From NCBI GenBank assembly GCA_011799875.1, contig CM022297.1, forward strand, positions 537,947,135-538,011,134: a stretch of DNA of 64,000 nt. Reading direction: 5' to 3'. The notes under the pieces are model-generated. The model did no database searches. It was not told the origin of the DNA and saw only the letters and a list, made by a program, of their open reading frames with translations. The position numbers and the translations under genes were made by a program. The stretch is from Thinopyrum elongatum (Eukaryota > Streptophyta > Magnoliopsida > Poales > Poaceae). Below are positions 32,764 through 43,720 of the stretch, one piece after another (position 1 is the first letter of the stretch; every line of letters begins with the position of its first letter).

Positions 32764-35443
32764 ATGGCGGTCCATGGCGCGATGGCCGCTGTGCGTGTTA
32801 ACCCAGAGGAACACCTCGCCTCCGCCGCCGCCGGCATGGTGCAGGCTCTGGCCCAGAAGAAGTGCCCCGGCGACTACCCCCCAGGACTTAACAGGTACGA
32901 TCTGACCAGCTAAATCTTACCAATACCACTTGCAATGGCTATGTTTTGTACGGTTGATGTATTAAGCATGTTCGTGCCTTGTTTATTTCAGTACTGCACC
33001 CTGTGTGATGTTCAAGTATTAACTGTCCAGTTCAATTTCACCAATACCAGCAAAAAACTTACAATACATGACTCAGGATATCACTAGAGATGCTGCACAT
33101 TTGCTATTTTTGGTGGATGCTAACCCTGCTATACTTAACATGCCTGTCCATGTACTTACGCAGGGTCATAACGGCCGATGCTGTTGTTTGCCATCGAGGT
33201 TAGCTGCATCACATGTCTTACAGTATTTCACATCATTTGTGCAATTGTAGTTTAATTTCTACCGTTTACTGGTTACCTGTAGGTACACATGTCAGTGGCA
33301 CTGATCCACACTTTGACCTGGAGGAACAGCTCGCCTCCGCCGCCGCCGACTTTGGGCCGGCTCTGGCCAAGATGAAGTGCCCCAGCAACTACCTCTCAGG
33401 ACTTACCAAGTATGTACTCACCAGTTTAATCTTACCAATACCAGTTGCAATTAATGGCTATGTTTTGTACGGTCGATGTATTAAGCATGTTGTAGTAAAC
33501 ATGCCCAACACGTTTTAGCTACTTTTCCTACCCTTTTATAGACAACTGGGCCATTATCTGCTCTGGCAGCACCTGCCTTGTGATGTTTAACTCTGCCAAT
33601 TGCATTTTTATTAGTACCGGTTTCAATGGCTATTAAGCCTGTTGCAATTAACAGTTGAATCCATTTTTAAATAGTTGTATTTCAATGGCTACAAACTTAC
33701 AAAACATGACTTAGAATGCTGTTAAGCCTGTTGCAATTAACAGTTGTATCCATTTTTAATCTGTCCCTTTGCTACCATGCTGCTCTCCGCAATGGAGATA
33801 TACTAGAGATGTTACCCATTTGCTATTTTTGGTGGATGCAAACCCTGTTGTACTTACCATGCCTATCCATGTACTTACGCAGGGCCATAACGGGCGATGC
33901 TGTTGTTTGCCGTCGAGGTTAGCTGCATCCCATGTCTTACAGTATTTTACATCATTTGTGCAATTGCAGTTTGGCTTCTAACATTTACTTGCTTCTTGTA
34001 GGTACACATGTCGGGGGCACTGATCCACGCTTCGACCTGGAGGAAGAGCTCGCCTCCGTCGCCGCTGACTTTGGGCGGGCTCTGGCCAAGATGAAGTGCC
34101 CCAGCAACTACCTCTCAGGACTTACCAAGTATGTACTCACCAGTTCAATCTTACCAATACCAGTTGCAATTAATGGCTATGTTTTGTATGGTCGATGTCT
34201 TAAGCATCTTGTAGTAAACATGCCTAACACATTTTAGCTATTTTCCCTACATTTTTATAGACAACTGGGCCATTATCTGCTCTGGCAGCACCTTCCTTGT
34301 GATGTTTAACTCTGCCAATTGCATTTTTACCAGTACTAGTTTCAATGCCATTAAGCCTGTTGCAATTAACAGTTGTATCCATTTTTAAACACTTGTATTT
34401 CAATGGCTACAAACTTACAAAACATGAATTAGGATGCTGTTAAGCCTATTGCAATTAACAGTTGTATCCATTTTTTAATCCGTCCCTTTGCTACCGTGCT
34501 ACTCTTTCGCAATGAAGATATCACTACATATGCTGCCGTTTTATTACCATTTGCTATTTTTGGTGGATGTTAACCCTGTTGTAGTTAACATTGGCTTTCC
34601 ATGTACTTACACAGGGCTACAATGGGCGATGCTGTTGTTTGCCGTCGAGGTTACCTGCATCCCATGTCTTATACACCATCTATTCCAAAATTTAAGTATT
34701 TTTAGAGATTCCAATATAGACTACATAAGGAGCAAAATGAGTGAATCTAGATTCTAATCTAAACTATATCTATAATTCTATATACATCCGTATGTAGTTC
34801 ATATTGAAATCTCTAAAAATACTTGTACTTAGGAATGTAGGTAGTTGTATTTTACATCATTTGTGCAATCTCAATTTAGCTTCTAACATTTACTGGTTGC
34901 TTGTAGGTACATAAATGAGCGGTACTGATCCATGCTTCGATCCCTTTTGCGTATGGGGCAATGAGATATTCTTGAACAAGCGTCAAGTGAGGAAACTAAG
35001 AAAGATTGTTAGGCGAAAGAAACGGGTGATGGGAATTAAGCTCTTTATTTACACTTTGTCCAAGACATCAGTGAACTTTAGGATGGTAAGTAATGTGTTG
35101 CCTTTTCCCCCTGCCTACAACAAGTTACTCTATTAGACCACATGATCTGATATTTTTCTCTTTTCAGTGGTTTCCGAAGCTATTTACTGATGATTACCTT
35201 GCAAACTACATGACCAGAGTGGAGGCAACTAAGGTTAAAGTATATAATTCATGCTACCATGATAATGCTCTAGAAGTCTTCCTGAAGGCGGTGAAGGATG
35301 GGCGGGCGATCGTCACAAGGGGTTGGACAAAAGTTGTTCGTGCCTATGGCATGCAGGAAGGCACATTATGGGCATTCCGCTTCTTCAACACCATCGGCAG
35401 TCAAAATGATTTACACTTGTCTCTTCACCTTTACCGCCTGTAA
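32764..35443 (+). CDS. B3-like protein gene, four exons, 228 aa
   Basis: Exons 32764-32894, 33296-33409, 34920-35085 and 35168-35443 join with GT-AG introns and consistent phases (2, 2, 0) into an uninterrupted 228-codon frame. An ATG 105 bp upstream (32659) is in frame but meets TAG at 32755, so 32764 (MAVHGAMAAVRVN) is chosen. Exons 1 and 2 encode two copies of an acidic/Ala-rich module (LASAAAGMVQALAQKKCP; LASAAADFGPALAKMKCP). Exon 3 starts GTDPCFDPFCVWG and includes the basic KRQVRKLRKIVRRKKRVMG. Exons 3-4 hold a B3-like domain: LSKTSVNFRM, WFPKLFTDDYLANYM, then RGWTKVVRAYGMQEGTLWAF. B3 domains bind DNA through such a fold. A third copy of the module exon (near 34021) has lost its CAG acceptor and is likely skipped. 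Confidence 0.55.
32810..34920 (+). repeat. Tandemly multiplied exon-intron block
   Basis: The module exon and its downstream intron (for example CCAATACCA.TTGCAAT, TTTTGTACGGT.GATGT, TGCTATTTTTGGTGGATG, GATGCTGTTGTTTGCC) recur from about 32815, 33330 and 34050, and partly again from 34440, with 515-720 bp spacing. The last partial copy contains a MITE (34674-34847). Confidence 0.8.
34674..34847. mobile_element. Stowaway MITE in intron
   Basis: Inverted repeats AAAATTTAAGTATTTTTAGA and TCTAAAAATACTTGTACTTA, with inner GACTACATA / TATGTAGTTC pairing and TA on both sides (34672-34673, 34848-34849). The uninterrupted sister copies of the intron confirm the empty site. Confidence 0.85.
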
Positions 35444-35639
35444 ATATTGTTGTTCATCATAGTTAATTGATGTCTAATCCTGTAATTACTGAACATATTG
35501 TACTGACAATTTTATTTATGGATTCATTGTTGAACCATTGTGCTGAGAATTTGAATTGCACGTTTCATATTTCAAAATTTCCAATTCAAATAATAAATTA
35601 CATCCAAAAAAATGTACAGGAGCGAATAAAATAATGTGC

Positions 35640-36206
35640 ACACGGTTAGAAAGAAAACAGCGTGTGGGATTAAAAAAGAAAACAGACGGTTCTTTGACGT
35701 GAAACGTTTGCGATGCCCGACTGACGCACGCACGGTTTCGTCTCATATGCATGTGCTATTCATGGTAATACGGCAAACGTTTCAAACCAGTGTGCGTGTG
35801 TGATAGGAATACCAATCGCACACAATTTTTAAAATGTACACGTTGGCGTTAGTAGAGGCACCGCACACATTTTACATTCTTGAACCGTGTGCGGTAACGT
35901 ACCTATCACAAACATATCGGCAGATTAAATGTTGATGTCCACCTTTTTCACATGACTATAGCGGCCTAATCGTTTGGGATGTCTCTCTGGTCAGAGACAT
36001 AACGTCAAGATGTAATGTGTGGGACTGGGGCGGCTTCTCATACGTTTATTCTATGGCGATCGTCAGTAGCCGCTCGCCCATCCCCGATGGTTTCTGGGTC
36101 GTGTGGGAAGGACCCCCCTATCCCCCACACTCACTTGGTGACGGTTCCAAATGCCGTCGCGGAAAGTGGTTAAAAACTATTTGTATAGCACCTTACGGTA
36201 CCAGTG
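35640..36206. promoter_or_regulatory. Right subterminal region of the CACTA-like element
   Basis: Contains TTTGCGATGCCC (35706), GTGTGTGATAGG, AATCGCACACAA and CCGTGTGCGGTAACG, the same motif family as the left end in both orientations. A hairpin GTCTCTCTGGTCAGAGAC follows near 35980. It ends CAGTG at 36206. No gene is supported; the 36017-36235 ORF crosses the element's end and is spurious. Confidence 0.55.
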
Positions 36207-36300
36207 TATGTTCAAATACGAATCCAACTATATAATCTTCAGCGACATGCATTCGTATTTTATTAGTTAAATCCTACTTATAAACCAGGACGGGGTATAG
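36207..36300. mobile_element. Stowaway-like MITE, right half
   Basis: Starts with the duplicated TAT then GTTCAAATACGAATCCAAC and ends ACCAGGACGGGGTATAG before TA (36301-36302). AATCCAACTATATAAT pairs with ATTATATAATTGGA of the left half (26181-26292), and GACATGCATTCGTATTTTAT with its ATAAAATGTTAATGCATG. Confidence 0.85.
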
Positions 36301-36558
36301 TAGGTAATTAAATCACAAACATTTTTTTATTAACCATATGTGTACGTGGCCTTTCGTCCTCCTCTCGCATGTCTTGTCACCCCACTGCCGCAGACGTCTT
36401 ACAGCGCAAGCTTGCGCAGCGCGTGGGGGCGTTCTTTTGGCCAAACAGTGGTGCCAATGAATCGTCGGTGAGCCCGTTCCCGCGCAACCTCGCAGGTTCC
36501 AGCGCAAGCTTCCCGCCTGACTCGGTGAAATCACCCAAAATCCCAATGCTTACCGGCC

Positions 36559-36566
36559 TGCTATAT
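36559..36566 (+). promoter_or_regulatory. TATA-like box upstream of 36651
   Basis: GCTATATGAACC lies about 85 bp upstream of the ATG at 36651, a reasonable distance for a TATA box. Confidence 0.4.
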
Positions 36567-36650
36567 GAACCCTCACGGCCGGCGAGTCCTGCTTCGCATT
36601 TTCCCCTCCCTCCCTGTAGCTTATCTCGTCTGCTTCTCCCACAATTGCCA

Positions 36651-37638
36651 ATGGCACCGGTCCGTCGTCATCGCTCAGCCACTCCACCATCATCAGAGGA
36701 CAGCTACAGCTGGGAGGCTACACCGTGGCGGCGGTGCAGTCCCCGGCATAGTGTAGTGCGGGTGGCGTCCTTGTTGGATGTGCGCGGAACACCCACCACA
36801 CACTCCACCGCCGCTGCCCGTCGGCAGCTATTGCCGGCCGCCGTTGCTGCCACACCACCGTCGAAAGCCAGGGCCATCGCCCGCTCCGCCGTCGTGGCCC
36901 AAAGGCGGGAGGTGGCCGTCGTGGCCGCCAAGCCACTACGGGCCACCGTGGCCATCACCCGCTCCGCAACACGGCCCGAAGGCGGGAGGTGGTGGTCAGC
37001 TAATTTAATTCGCTGGAGAGATAAGCCCGTGGCTCTTTCCATTTTGCAAGGAAGATTGGTTGGATTAGCTCAGTTTTCCGTCGGTTATATATTCACTTAT
37101 GCAGCTTTCTTGATTGCCTCAACATCAGGCAAGTTTGGTTAATTTAGTTAGTTTTTTTGTATTGTATCAGCACCTAGTTCATTACTCTTGATAGAGAGGG
37201 AGGACCTGCCTTTTTAGATTTCTTTTTCTATTTATTTTTCCATCTAGGATTAGAACCGTATACTTGGTACTAATAGCAACGGCACCATCGACCGCCGGGG
37301 TCATCACCCGCTCCACCACCGCCGCCCGAAGGCGGGAGGCGGAGGTGGTTGCCTGCACGTGCGTCAGCGACCTTGCGCGCTGCACCGAGTTCCTGCGGGA
37401 CGAGGAGGAGCGCCTCGTCGAGCATGCAAAGAGCCTTACCGCCACCGTGGCCGCGGCACACGCCGCCTCAGAGACGAGGAATCAGGAGATCTACAAGGAG
37501 AACCACCGCTTCGAGCGGGGTCGTCTAGAGCGGCAGAGGGCGTTCGAGGTGAGCGTCGCTGAAGGTGCAGCAGCGGCAGGCACCGTATTGCAGTTGTCCA
37601 GCTCGTCGGTAGGCTCCTCATCCTCTGCCTCTTACTGA
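36651..37638 (+). CDS. Hypothetical grass gene, probably two exons
   Basis: Exon 1 opens at ATG 36651 ([19 protein letters not shown]) with a basic, Ser/Arg- and Ala-rich product. A later frame (about 37277-37638) reads [15 protein letters not shown], then [20 protein letters not shown] and [19 protein letters not shown], a likely coiled coil, and ends in a Ser-rich tail [15 protein letters not shown]-rich sequence between (about 37000-37260) looks intronic, but I could not place a donor/acceptor pair with matching phase, so the splice is unresolved. Both exons share a ITRS.....RR.E.VV motif. Function is unknown. The 3' part from 37414 is duplicated at 42017-42241, as part of a 4.6 kb tandem duplication. 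Confidence 0.45.
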
Positions 37639-38094
37639 GCGCGCTCGGCAGAGGAGAGGCTGTCGGAAGTAGTACAAAGCCCCTCCGTAGTAGTAGTATT
37701 TAGGGGCTTTTTTTTTTAATCCATCTGACTATAGATGTGGTGGAACTATACAACGTACTTAAAATTAGCTAGTATATATAGTTGAACTAGCTATTTCAGT
37801 ACGTGGTTGGCAACAATTGGGGAAAAGTTTGGTTGGTTCAGCTGTCGAGTTGAACTATTTGTATAAAGAACGACTGCTTAATCTATGAATGAAATCTATG
37901 CTTAATTACTGAATTTTAGTTGCAAAAATTAGATACTGCTAGTGATTTTTAGCTGCATATTTTGACCAATCGTAGTGTTAAAAGGTTGACAAATGGCAAT
38001 GTTACTAGATCAACAAATGTCAATCTTTCCAGTTTGACAAATGGCAACATACCCAATATGACATATGCAAATATTACCAAAAATTGTTTGTAAG

Positions 38095-39073
38095 TGTGTA
38101 GAGGGGATGAACCTCGGGCAGGCAACGGAACCCGGATCCTTTTCAAAAATATCGGGCCGGCATCGCCCCTCAGTCCGGCACGCACTTGGCCGGGTTCCCC
38201 AACCTGGCCAAGTGCCCCAACTCAGCCAAGTCCTTCAACCCGGCAGAGACAAGGCTTCCCCAGCAAGCTAGCTCCCGCGTGGCGCCACCCTCAACCCGGC
38301 CACGGGTTAGCTCCCATCCCATCCAAGGCGTACGATGGGACAAGTCCCCGCAGAAGGGATGAGCGTGGCCACAATGGCCCACCAACTCCTCTGACCGGTA
38401 GAGGCGTGGCAAGAGTGGCCTGTCAACTCCTCTGACCGGCAGAGGCGTGGCAATAGTGGCCCGTCCACTCCGCTGACCGAGGCCGGCGTGGCTGCAGTGC
38501 TCCCATCGTCACTGCTGACGCGGGTCGCCGATGACCAGGCAATGCGCCACTATAGCCGAGTTGACCCGGCCACTCCGTGATGCTCGACAAGATGGAGAAC
38601 AGTGCCCCGTGGTGCATGGGGCCCGTTCCCGGAGAACCCGGCGAGCCCTGGCACCCGGCGGGCCCCAGCACCGGCTTCCCGGACGCTGACATCCCGGCCC
38701 CACGGCCTTGTATCTTTACCATTGTAGCCCTGGGGGGTTGACCTATAAAACCCCCCAGGAGGTCTCCATGTACATGGGCAGATAGACAATGAGATCATCA
38801 GTAGAACACACACACACCAGGAGAGGGAACAGCCTGAGCCTTAGCCTGTCTTCCTTCTTCCTCCATACAGCTCTAGGAGCAACTCTGTACCGTACCATAT
38901 AAACCACACTCAGCAGGACTAGGGGTATTATCTCTCCGGAGAGCCCCGAACCAGGGTATGTCTTGCGCCCCTCGCTCTCTCATGCCGGCCTTGCCTCTGG
39001 AGCCCACCGGTGCCCTCGAGCCTCCTCCTCTCTTTAGCCATCCCTTGGCATCTGCCGTGCGCCAACCATGACA
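38095..39073 (+). repeat. 5' LTR of Tat-lineage gypsy element, duplicated copy
   Basis: The right edge is clear: ...CCATGACA followed by the primer-site-like GTTAGCGCCCACAGTGGGG. The left edge is inferred at TGTGTAGAGGGG (uncertain by about 10 bp). It contains TATAAAA at 38744-38750 in the loop of an 11 bp inverted repeat (38729-38739 / 38749-38759), then a transcribed-looking R-U5. ORFs on either strand across it are not genes. Confidence 0.7.
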
Positions 39074-39116
39074 GTTAGCGCCCACAGTGGGGCAACTCGA
39101 GGTCCTGGCCGGAAGC

Positions 39117-41399
39117 ATGTTCCAGACGGGGCCCCTCTTCGATTCTGACGAGCCCGTCGCTCTGGGAGCCGATGTCATCGACGAGCTCTCTGCCTCCTTC
39201 GCCGCACTGCGCATCGCCGATGCACCCACGGCCGACAAGTACCCCGGTGAGGTACTCGACGTCTCCGACTCTCCCGTTCCCCTCGGCGACGACGCTGTCG
39301 CCGTGGCAATGGACCTCTGCGTAAGAGTAGAGGTGTTTGTCACCAACGCTGGCTCTTCCTCGACCAGCGCTGCGACGGAGGCCGCTGAAGACAGGGCCGC
39401 AGCGGATCGCGCCAACGCGCCCAACCCGCTGCGCGCCACGATGCAGAGCCTCCGCGTTCCCATCGCCACCGACGTCAACGCCACTAATGCCCCGAGACCC
39501 GGGCTCGGCTCGAGGAAGACCCTAGCGCCTGCTGGACCTGTCCGAGATGCTCGCTGCCACGCAGCGCCGTTTGGACTCCGCGCAGCGGGAGCGGGACGCC
39601 GCGTACGGCTTCACGCCTGCCACTGCCGAGCCAAGCCGGGGCGCCGGCGTGCGGGCCCGGAGTGGCGCCATCGGCGCACTCCCGCCCATCTACGAAACCG
39701 CCGTGAAGAATATGCGCGATGCGCAGGTGGCCGCAGTCGGCCTGGTGCAGCTGCAGGGTGAGGAGCTGAAGGATCGCCTGCAGCGTGTGAACGAGCTTCT
39801 CAGCGCCGCCAACGCGCAGCAGGACCGCCTCAATCGCGTCCTCAAGCCTGCTGGATCCGCCTCGCGCCACACCGACGACCCCGAGCAGCAGAACACGCCG
39901 TCCTCGCCACCCGGTGAAGCGCATTCCGGCCACACCCGGACCCGGTGCAACCGTGCCCCGGCGACCTCCGGTGGCTTGGCCGATGAGCCGGCTCCGGAAG
40001 ACTAGCGCCCGCCAGTTCCTCCCCCCCTCCGTCCGGCCGACGCGTTCGTCCGGCTTCTGCCGACCCGGCTCCCCGCAGCCCGGTCGGGAGCCGGCTGGGC
40101 CCACGCGCCATTGATGACACCAACGCTCGCCACCGCCTCGACCAGCTTGCCCTCTCCTTGGAGTTGGAGTAGGAAAACGCCATTGGGCCGGCTTGCTTCG
40201 GTACGCGCATCCGGGATGAGCCCTTCTACAAATGGTTCACGCTCCCCCGCGACACCCCCAAGTACAACGGCACCGTCAAGCCAGAGGACTGGCTCATCGA
40301 CTACACCACTGCCATCGGCATCGCGGGCGGCAATCGCCGCCTCACCGTACGCTACGCCCCGCTCATGCTCCAGGGCTCGACCCGCACGTGGTTGAACAGC
40401 CTGCTGGCCGGCAGCATCAATGCGTGGGTCGACTTCGAGCAGGCCTTCGTACGCAACTTCACCGGCACCTACAAGCATCCCGGCCGCCCCAGTCAGCTCG
40501 CCATGTGCGTGCAGGCCTACGGAGACCGGCCGCGAATACCTCGCCCGATGGACCGAGCTCCAGAACAACTGCGAGGGAGTCCACGAGGTCCAGGACATCC
40601 AGTATTTCGTCAGCGGGTGCCTGGATGGCACCCTTCTCAAGCACAAGCTCCTGCGCTCCGAGCCGGCCACCAAGGCCGCTCTCATGGTGACGGCGGACAA
40701 GTACGCCAACGCCGACTCCGCCATGAAAATCCAGGTGGTGCTGGACGAAGCTGGCAAGGCAAAGCCGGTGCTGCCTCCCAAGCCGGCCGGCGAAAGCACC
40801 CTCCAGCAGAACAACCAGCAGAACAACAAACGCAAGGCGACCAGCCAGCCCAGCGCTATGACAACCGACTTGTCGCGGCCGCCGAGCAGGCGCCCGCGGC
40901 CGAGCTGGCCGCCAAACGCCGTCAAACCGGAAAGACGGTATGGCAACCCACCATGAGCTTCGAGGAAATGCTCGACGCTCCCTGCAAGCATCACAGCGGC
41001 GCGAGGCCGTCCACGCACATGCTCCGGCAGTGCGCCATCACCAAGCGCATCATGCGGGGCGACATCCCGCCTCCACCAGCCCCGGCCCCGGGAGCGGGGC
41101 CGCTGGCTCCGCCTCCTCCGCACCCGCCCCCGCCCCCGGCCAACGGCGCGATGCGCGATGACGTCTACCCCGAACAGAACGCAAGCTACGTCGTTTTCAC
41201 CAGCCTCGGCGATGGCAAGCGTAGCGAGTGCCTGCTCCGGCAGGAGGTGAACACCGTCGTCCCGGCCAAGCCGGAATACATGCATTGGTTGGAGCGCCTG
41301 GTCACCTGGACCCAGGAGGACCACCCGGCCATCATGCCGAACCCGGGTGGCTACGCCCTCGTCCTCGATCCCACCATCGTCGCACCCTGGCGCAACTAG
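39117..41399 (+). pseudogene. gag of Tat-lineage gypsy element (unit 1), degenerate
   Basis: Begins at MFQTGPLFDSDEPVALG and runs through a variable N-terminal part (frame change near 39540). A TAG at 40170-40172 precedes the conserved gag domain (FYKWFTLPRDTPKYNG, EDWLIDYTTAIG, TRTWLNSL, WVDFEQAFVRNFTGTYKHP). A frameshift near 40515 separates this from EYLARWTELQNNCEGV and a compensating one near 40840 returns to the first frame. It ends at TAG 41397-41399. No CCHC knuckle was seen. All lesions are shared with unit 2, so they predate the duplication. Confidence 0.75.
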
Positions 41400-41780
41400 A
41401 AATTCTCGCTGGTCCTCATTGATGGCGGCAGCAGCATCAACATCCTCTACCGCTTCACCATGACCAAGCTTGGACTCGAGACCAAGGACTTGAAGCCGAC
41501 CCGGACGATATTCAACGGCATCATTCCCGGCCTCTCCTGCTCCCCCATCGGCCAGATCCGGCTCGACGTCCTGTTCGGCGGCAAAGACCACTTCCGATGC
41601 GAGCCGATCTGGTTCGAGGTAGTGGACCTGTCCAGCCCATACCACGCACTGCTGGGCCGGCCCACGCTCGCCAAATCCATGGTGGTTCCCCACTACGCCT
41701 ACCTGAAGATGAAGTTGTCGGGTCCGAAGGGCCTCATCACCGTTGCCGGCGACTACCGCAGGTCCCTGGAATGCCCCTAA
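41400..41780 (+). pseudogene. Retropepsin-like protease of gypsy element (unit 1)
   Basis: In frame with gag after the TAG: KFSLVLIDGGSSINILY carries the D-G-G-S active-site variant common in Tat-lineage gypsy proteases, followed by HALLGRPTLAKSM. The frame ends at TAA 41778-41780. Sequence continues without a long frame to the duplication junction at 42017. Confidence 0.7.
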
Positions 41781-42697
41781 GCCGGCACCAAACTCGCCGA
41801 GTCGCTGGTCATAGCCGAGGAGCGGCGCCAGCTCGACCGGATCGTCGCGCTGGCCAACGAGATACCGACCGTGCCGGCTTCAGCTAAGGAGCCGGCTGCG
41901 AGGCCTCGTTCCAGCCCTCCAAGGAAACCAAGAAAGTCAAGCTGAACCCGGAGGACCCCAGCTGCAACAAGTACGTCATCATGGGCACCCGCCTCGACAG
42001 CAAATAGGAAGGCGAGCTCGTCGAGCATGCAAAGAGCCTTACCGCCACCGTGGCCGCGGCACACACCGCCTCAGAGACGAGGAATCAGGAGATCTACAAG
42101 GAGAACCACCGCTTCGAGCGGGGTCGTCTAGAGCGGCAGAGGGCGTTCGAGGTGAGCGTCGCTGAAGGTGCAGCAGCGGCAGGCACCGTATTGCAGTTGT
42201 CCAGCTCGTCGGTAGGCTCCTCATCCTCTGCCTCTTACTGAGCGCGCTCGGCAGAGGAGAGGCTGTCGGAAGTAGTACAAAGCCCCTCCGTAGTAGTAGT
42301 ATTTAGGGGCTATTTTTTTCAATCCATCTGACTATAGATGTGGTGGAACTATACAACGTACTTAAAATTAGCTAGTATATATAGTTGAACTAGCTATTTC
42401 AGTACGTGGTTGGCAACAATTGGGGAAAAGTTTGGTTGGTTCAGCTGTCGAGTTGAACTATTTGTATAAAGAACGACTGCTTAATCTATGAATGAAATCT
42501 ATGCTTAATTACTGAATTTTAGTTGCAAAAATTAGATACTGCTAGTGATTTTTAGCTGCATATTTTGACCAATCGCAGTGCTACAAGGTTGACAAATGGC
42601 AATGTTACTAGATCAACAAATGTCAATCTTTCCAGTTTGACAAATGGCAACATACCCAATATGACATATGCAAATCTTACCAAAAATTGTTTGTAAG

Positions 42698-43677
42698 TGT
42701 GTAGGGGGGATGAACCTCGGGCAGGCAACGAAACCCGGATCCTTTTCAAAAATATCGGGCCGGCATCGCCCCTCAGTCCGGCGCGCACTTGGCCGGGTTC
42801 CCCAACCTGGCCAAGTGCCCCAACTCAGCCAAGTCCTTCAACCCGGCAGAGACAAGGCTTCCCCAGCAAGCTAGCTCCTGCGTGGCGCCACCCTCAACCC
42901 GGCCACGGGTTAGCTCCCATCCCATCCAAGGCGTACGATGGGACAAGTCCCCGCAGAAGGGATGAGCGTGGCCACAATGGCCCACCAACTCCTCTGGCCG
43001 GTAGAGGCGTGGCAAGAGTGGCCTGTCAACTCCTCTGACCGGCAGAGGCGTGGCAATAGTGGCCCGTCCACTCCGCTGACCGAGGCCGGCGTGGCTGCAG
43101 TGCTCCCATCGTCACTGCTGACGCGGGTCGACGATGACCAGGCAATGCGCCACTATAGCCGAGTTGACCCGGCCACTCCGTGATGATCGACAAGATGGAG
43201 AACAGTGCCCCGTGGTGCATGGGGCCCGTTCCCGGAGAACCCGGCGAGCCCTGGCACCCGGCGGGCCCCAGCACCGGCTTCCCGGACGCTGACATCCCGG
43301 CCCCACGGCCTTGTATCTTTACCATTGTAGCCCTGGGGGGTTGACCTATAAAAACCCCCCAGGAGGTCTCCATGTACATGGGCAGATAGACAATGAGATC
43401 ATCAGTAGAACACACACACACCAGGAGAGGGAACAGCCTGAGCCTTAGCCTGTCTTCCTTCTTCCTCCATACAGCTCTAGGAGCAACTCTGTACCGTACC
43501 ATATAAACCACACTCAGCAGGACTAGGGGTATTATCTCTCCGGAGAGCCCCGAACCAGGGTATGTCTTGCGTCCCTCGCTCTCTCATGCCGGCCTCGCCT
43601 CTGGAGCCCACCGGTGCCCTCGAGCCTCCTCCTCTCTTTAGCCATCCCTTGGCATCTGCCGTGCGCCAACCATGACA
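42698..43677 (+). repeat. 5' LTR of Tat-lineage gypsy element (unit 2)
   Basis: Copy of 38095-39073 with the same TATA-in-hairpin (arms 43332-43342 / 43353-43363) and primer-site boundary after 43677. The left edge is approximate. Confidence 0.7.
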
Positions 43678-43720
43678 GTTAGCGCCCACAGTGGGGCAAC
43701 TCGAGGTCCTGGCCGGAAGC

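Larger units (their letters stand above)
26293..36206. mobile_element. 9.9 kb CACTA-like element carrying divergent B3-like genes
   Basis: Left terminus CACTACTGCAGGATGCTG; right terminus, read inward on the minus strand, CACTGGTACCGTAAGGTG. The two agree at about 14 of 21 bases including CACT and TGCTA. TAT precedes the left end (26290-26292) and follows the right end (36207-36209), a 3 bp target duplication. The flanks are two halves of one Stowaway MITE, which fixes the ends independently. The interior has: left subterminal TGTGYGAT repeats; a B3-like gene fragment and a three-exon B3-like gene on the minus strand; a ~500 bp tandem array; a small basic-protein ORF; a four-exon B3-like gene on the plus strand; and right subterminal motifs. 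No TNP2-type transposase or other recombinase was found, so it would need transposase in trans. Confidence 0.75.
37414..42016 (+). repeat. Tandem duplication, unit 1 (4,603 bp)
   Basis: Starts at CTCGTCGA inside the second exon of the 36651 gene. It runs through that gene's 3' end, its downstream flank, a gypsy LTR, gag and protease, up to CTCGTCGA at 42017 in the gypsy protease-RT linker. The whole block repeats next door with only scattered substitutions and one or two single-base indels. Confidence 0.95.

Noticed and set aside
26293..36206. Alternative reading of the 3 bp TSD element as PIF/Harbinger
   Set aside because: The duplication is TAT, not TTA/TAA, and the termini are CACT...AGTG with subterminal repeats, which favours CACTA. 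No Harbinger DDE or Myb-like gene was seen.
36369..36650. Upstream extension of the 36651 frame (94 codons)
   Set aside because: It runs through the TATA-like box at 36559 and lacks coding character; the ATG at 36651 fits better.
38423..38722. Minus- and plus-strand ORFs within the gypsy LTR (also 43026-43511 and 38873-39484)
   Set aside because: GC-rich LTR sequence with a clear TATA/R/U5 layout; no homology-like motifs.
40002..41693. Minus-strand ORF of 563 codons, and its 616-codon partner at 44445-46295
   Set aside because: Antisense shadows of gypsy gag-protease in high-GC DNA. The plus-strand frames contain recognisable gag and protease motifs; the antisense products do not.
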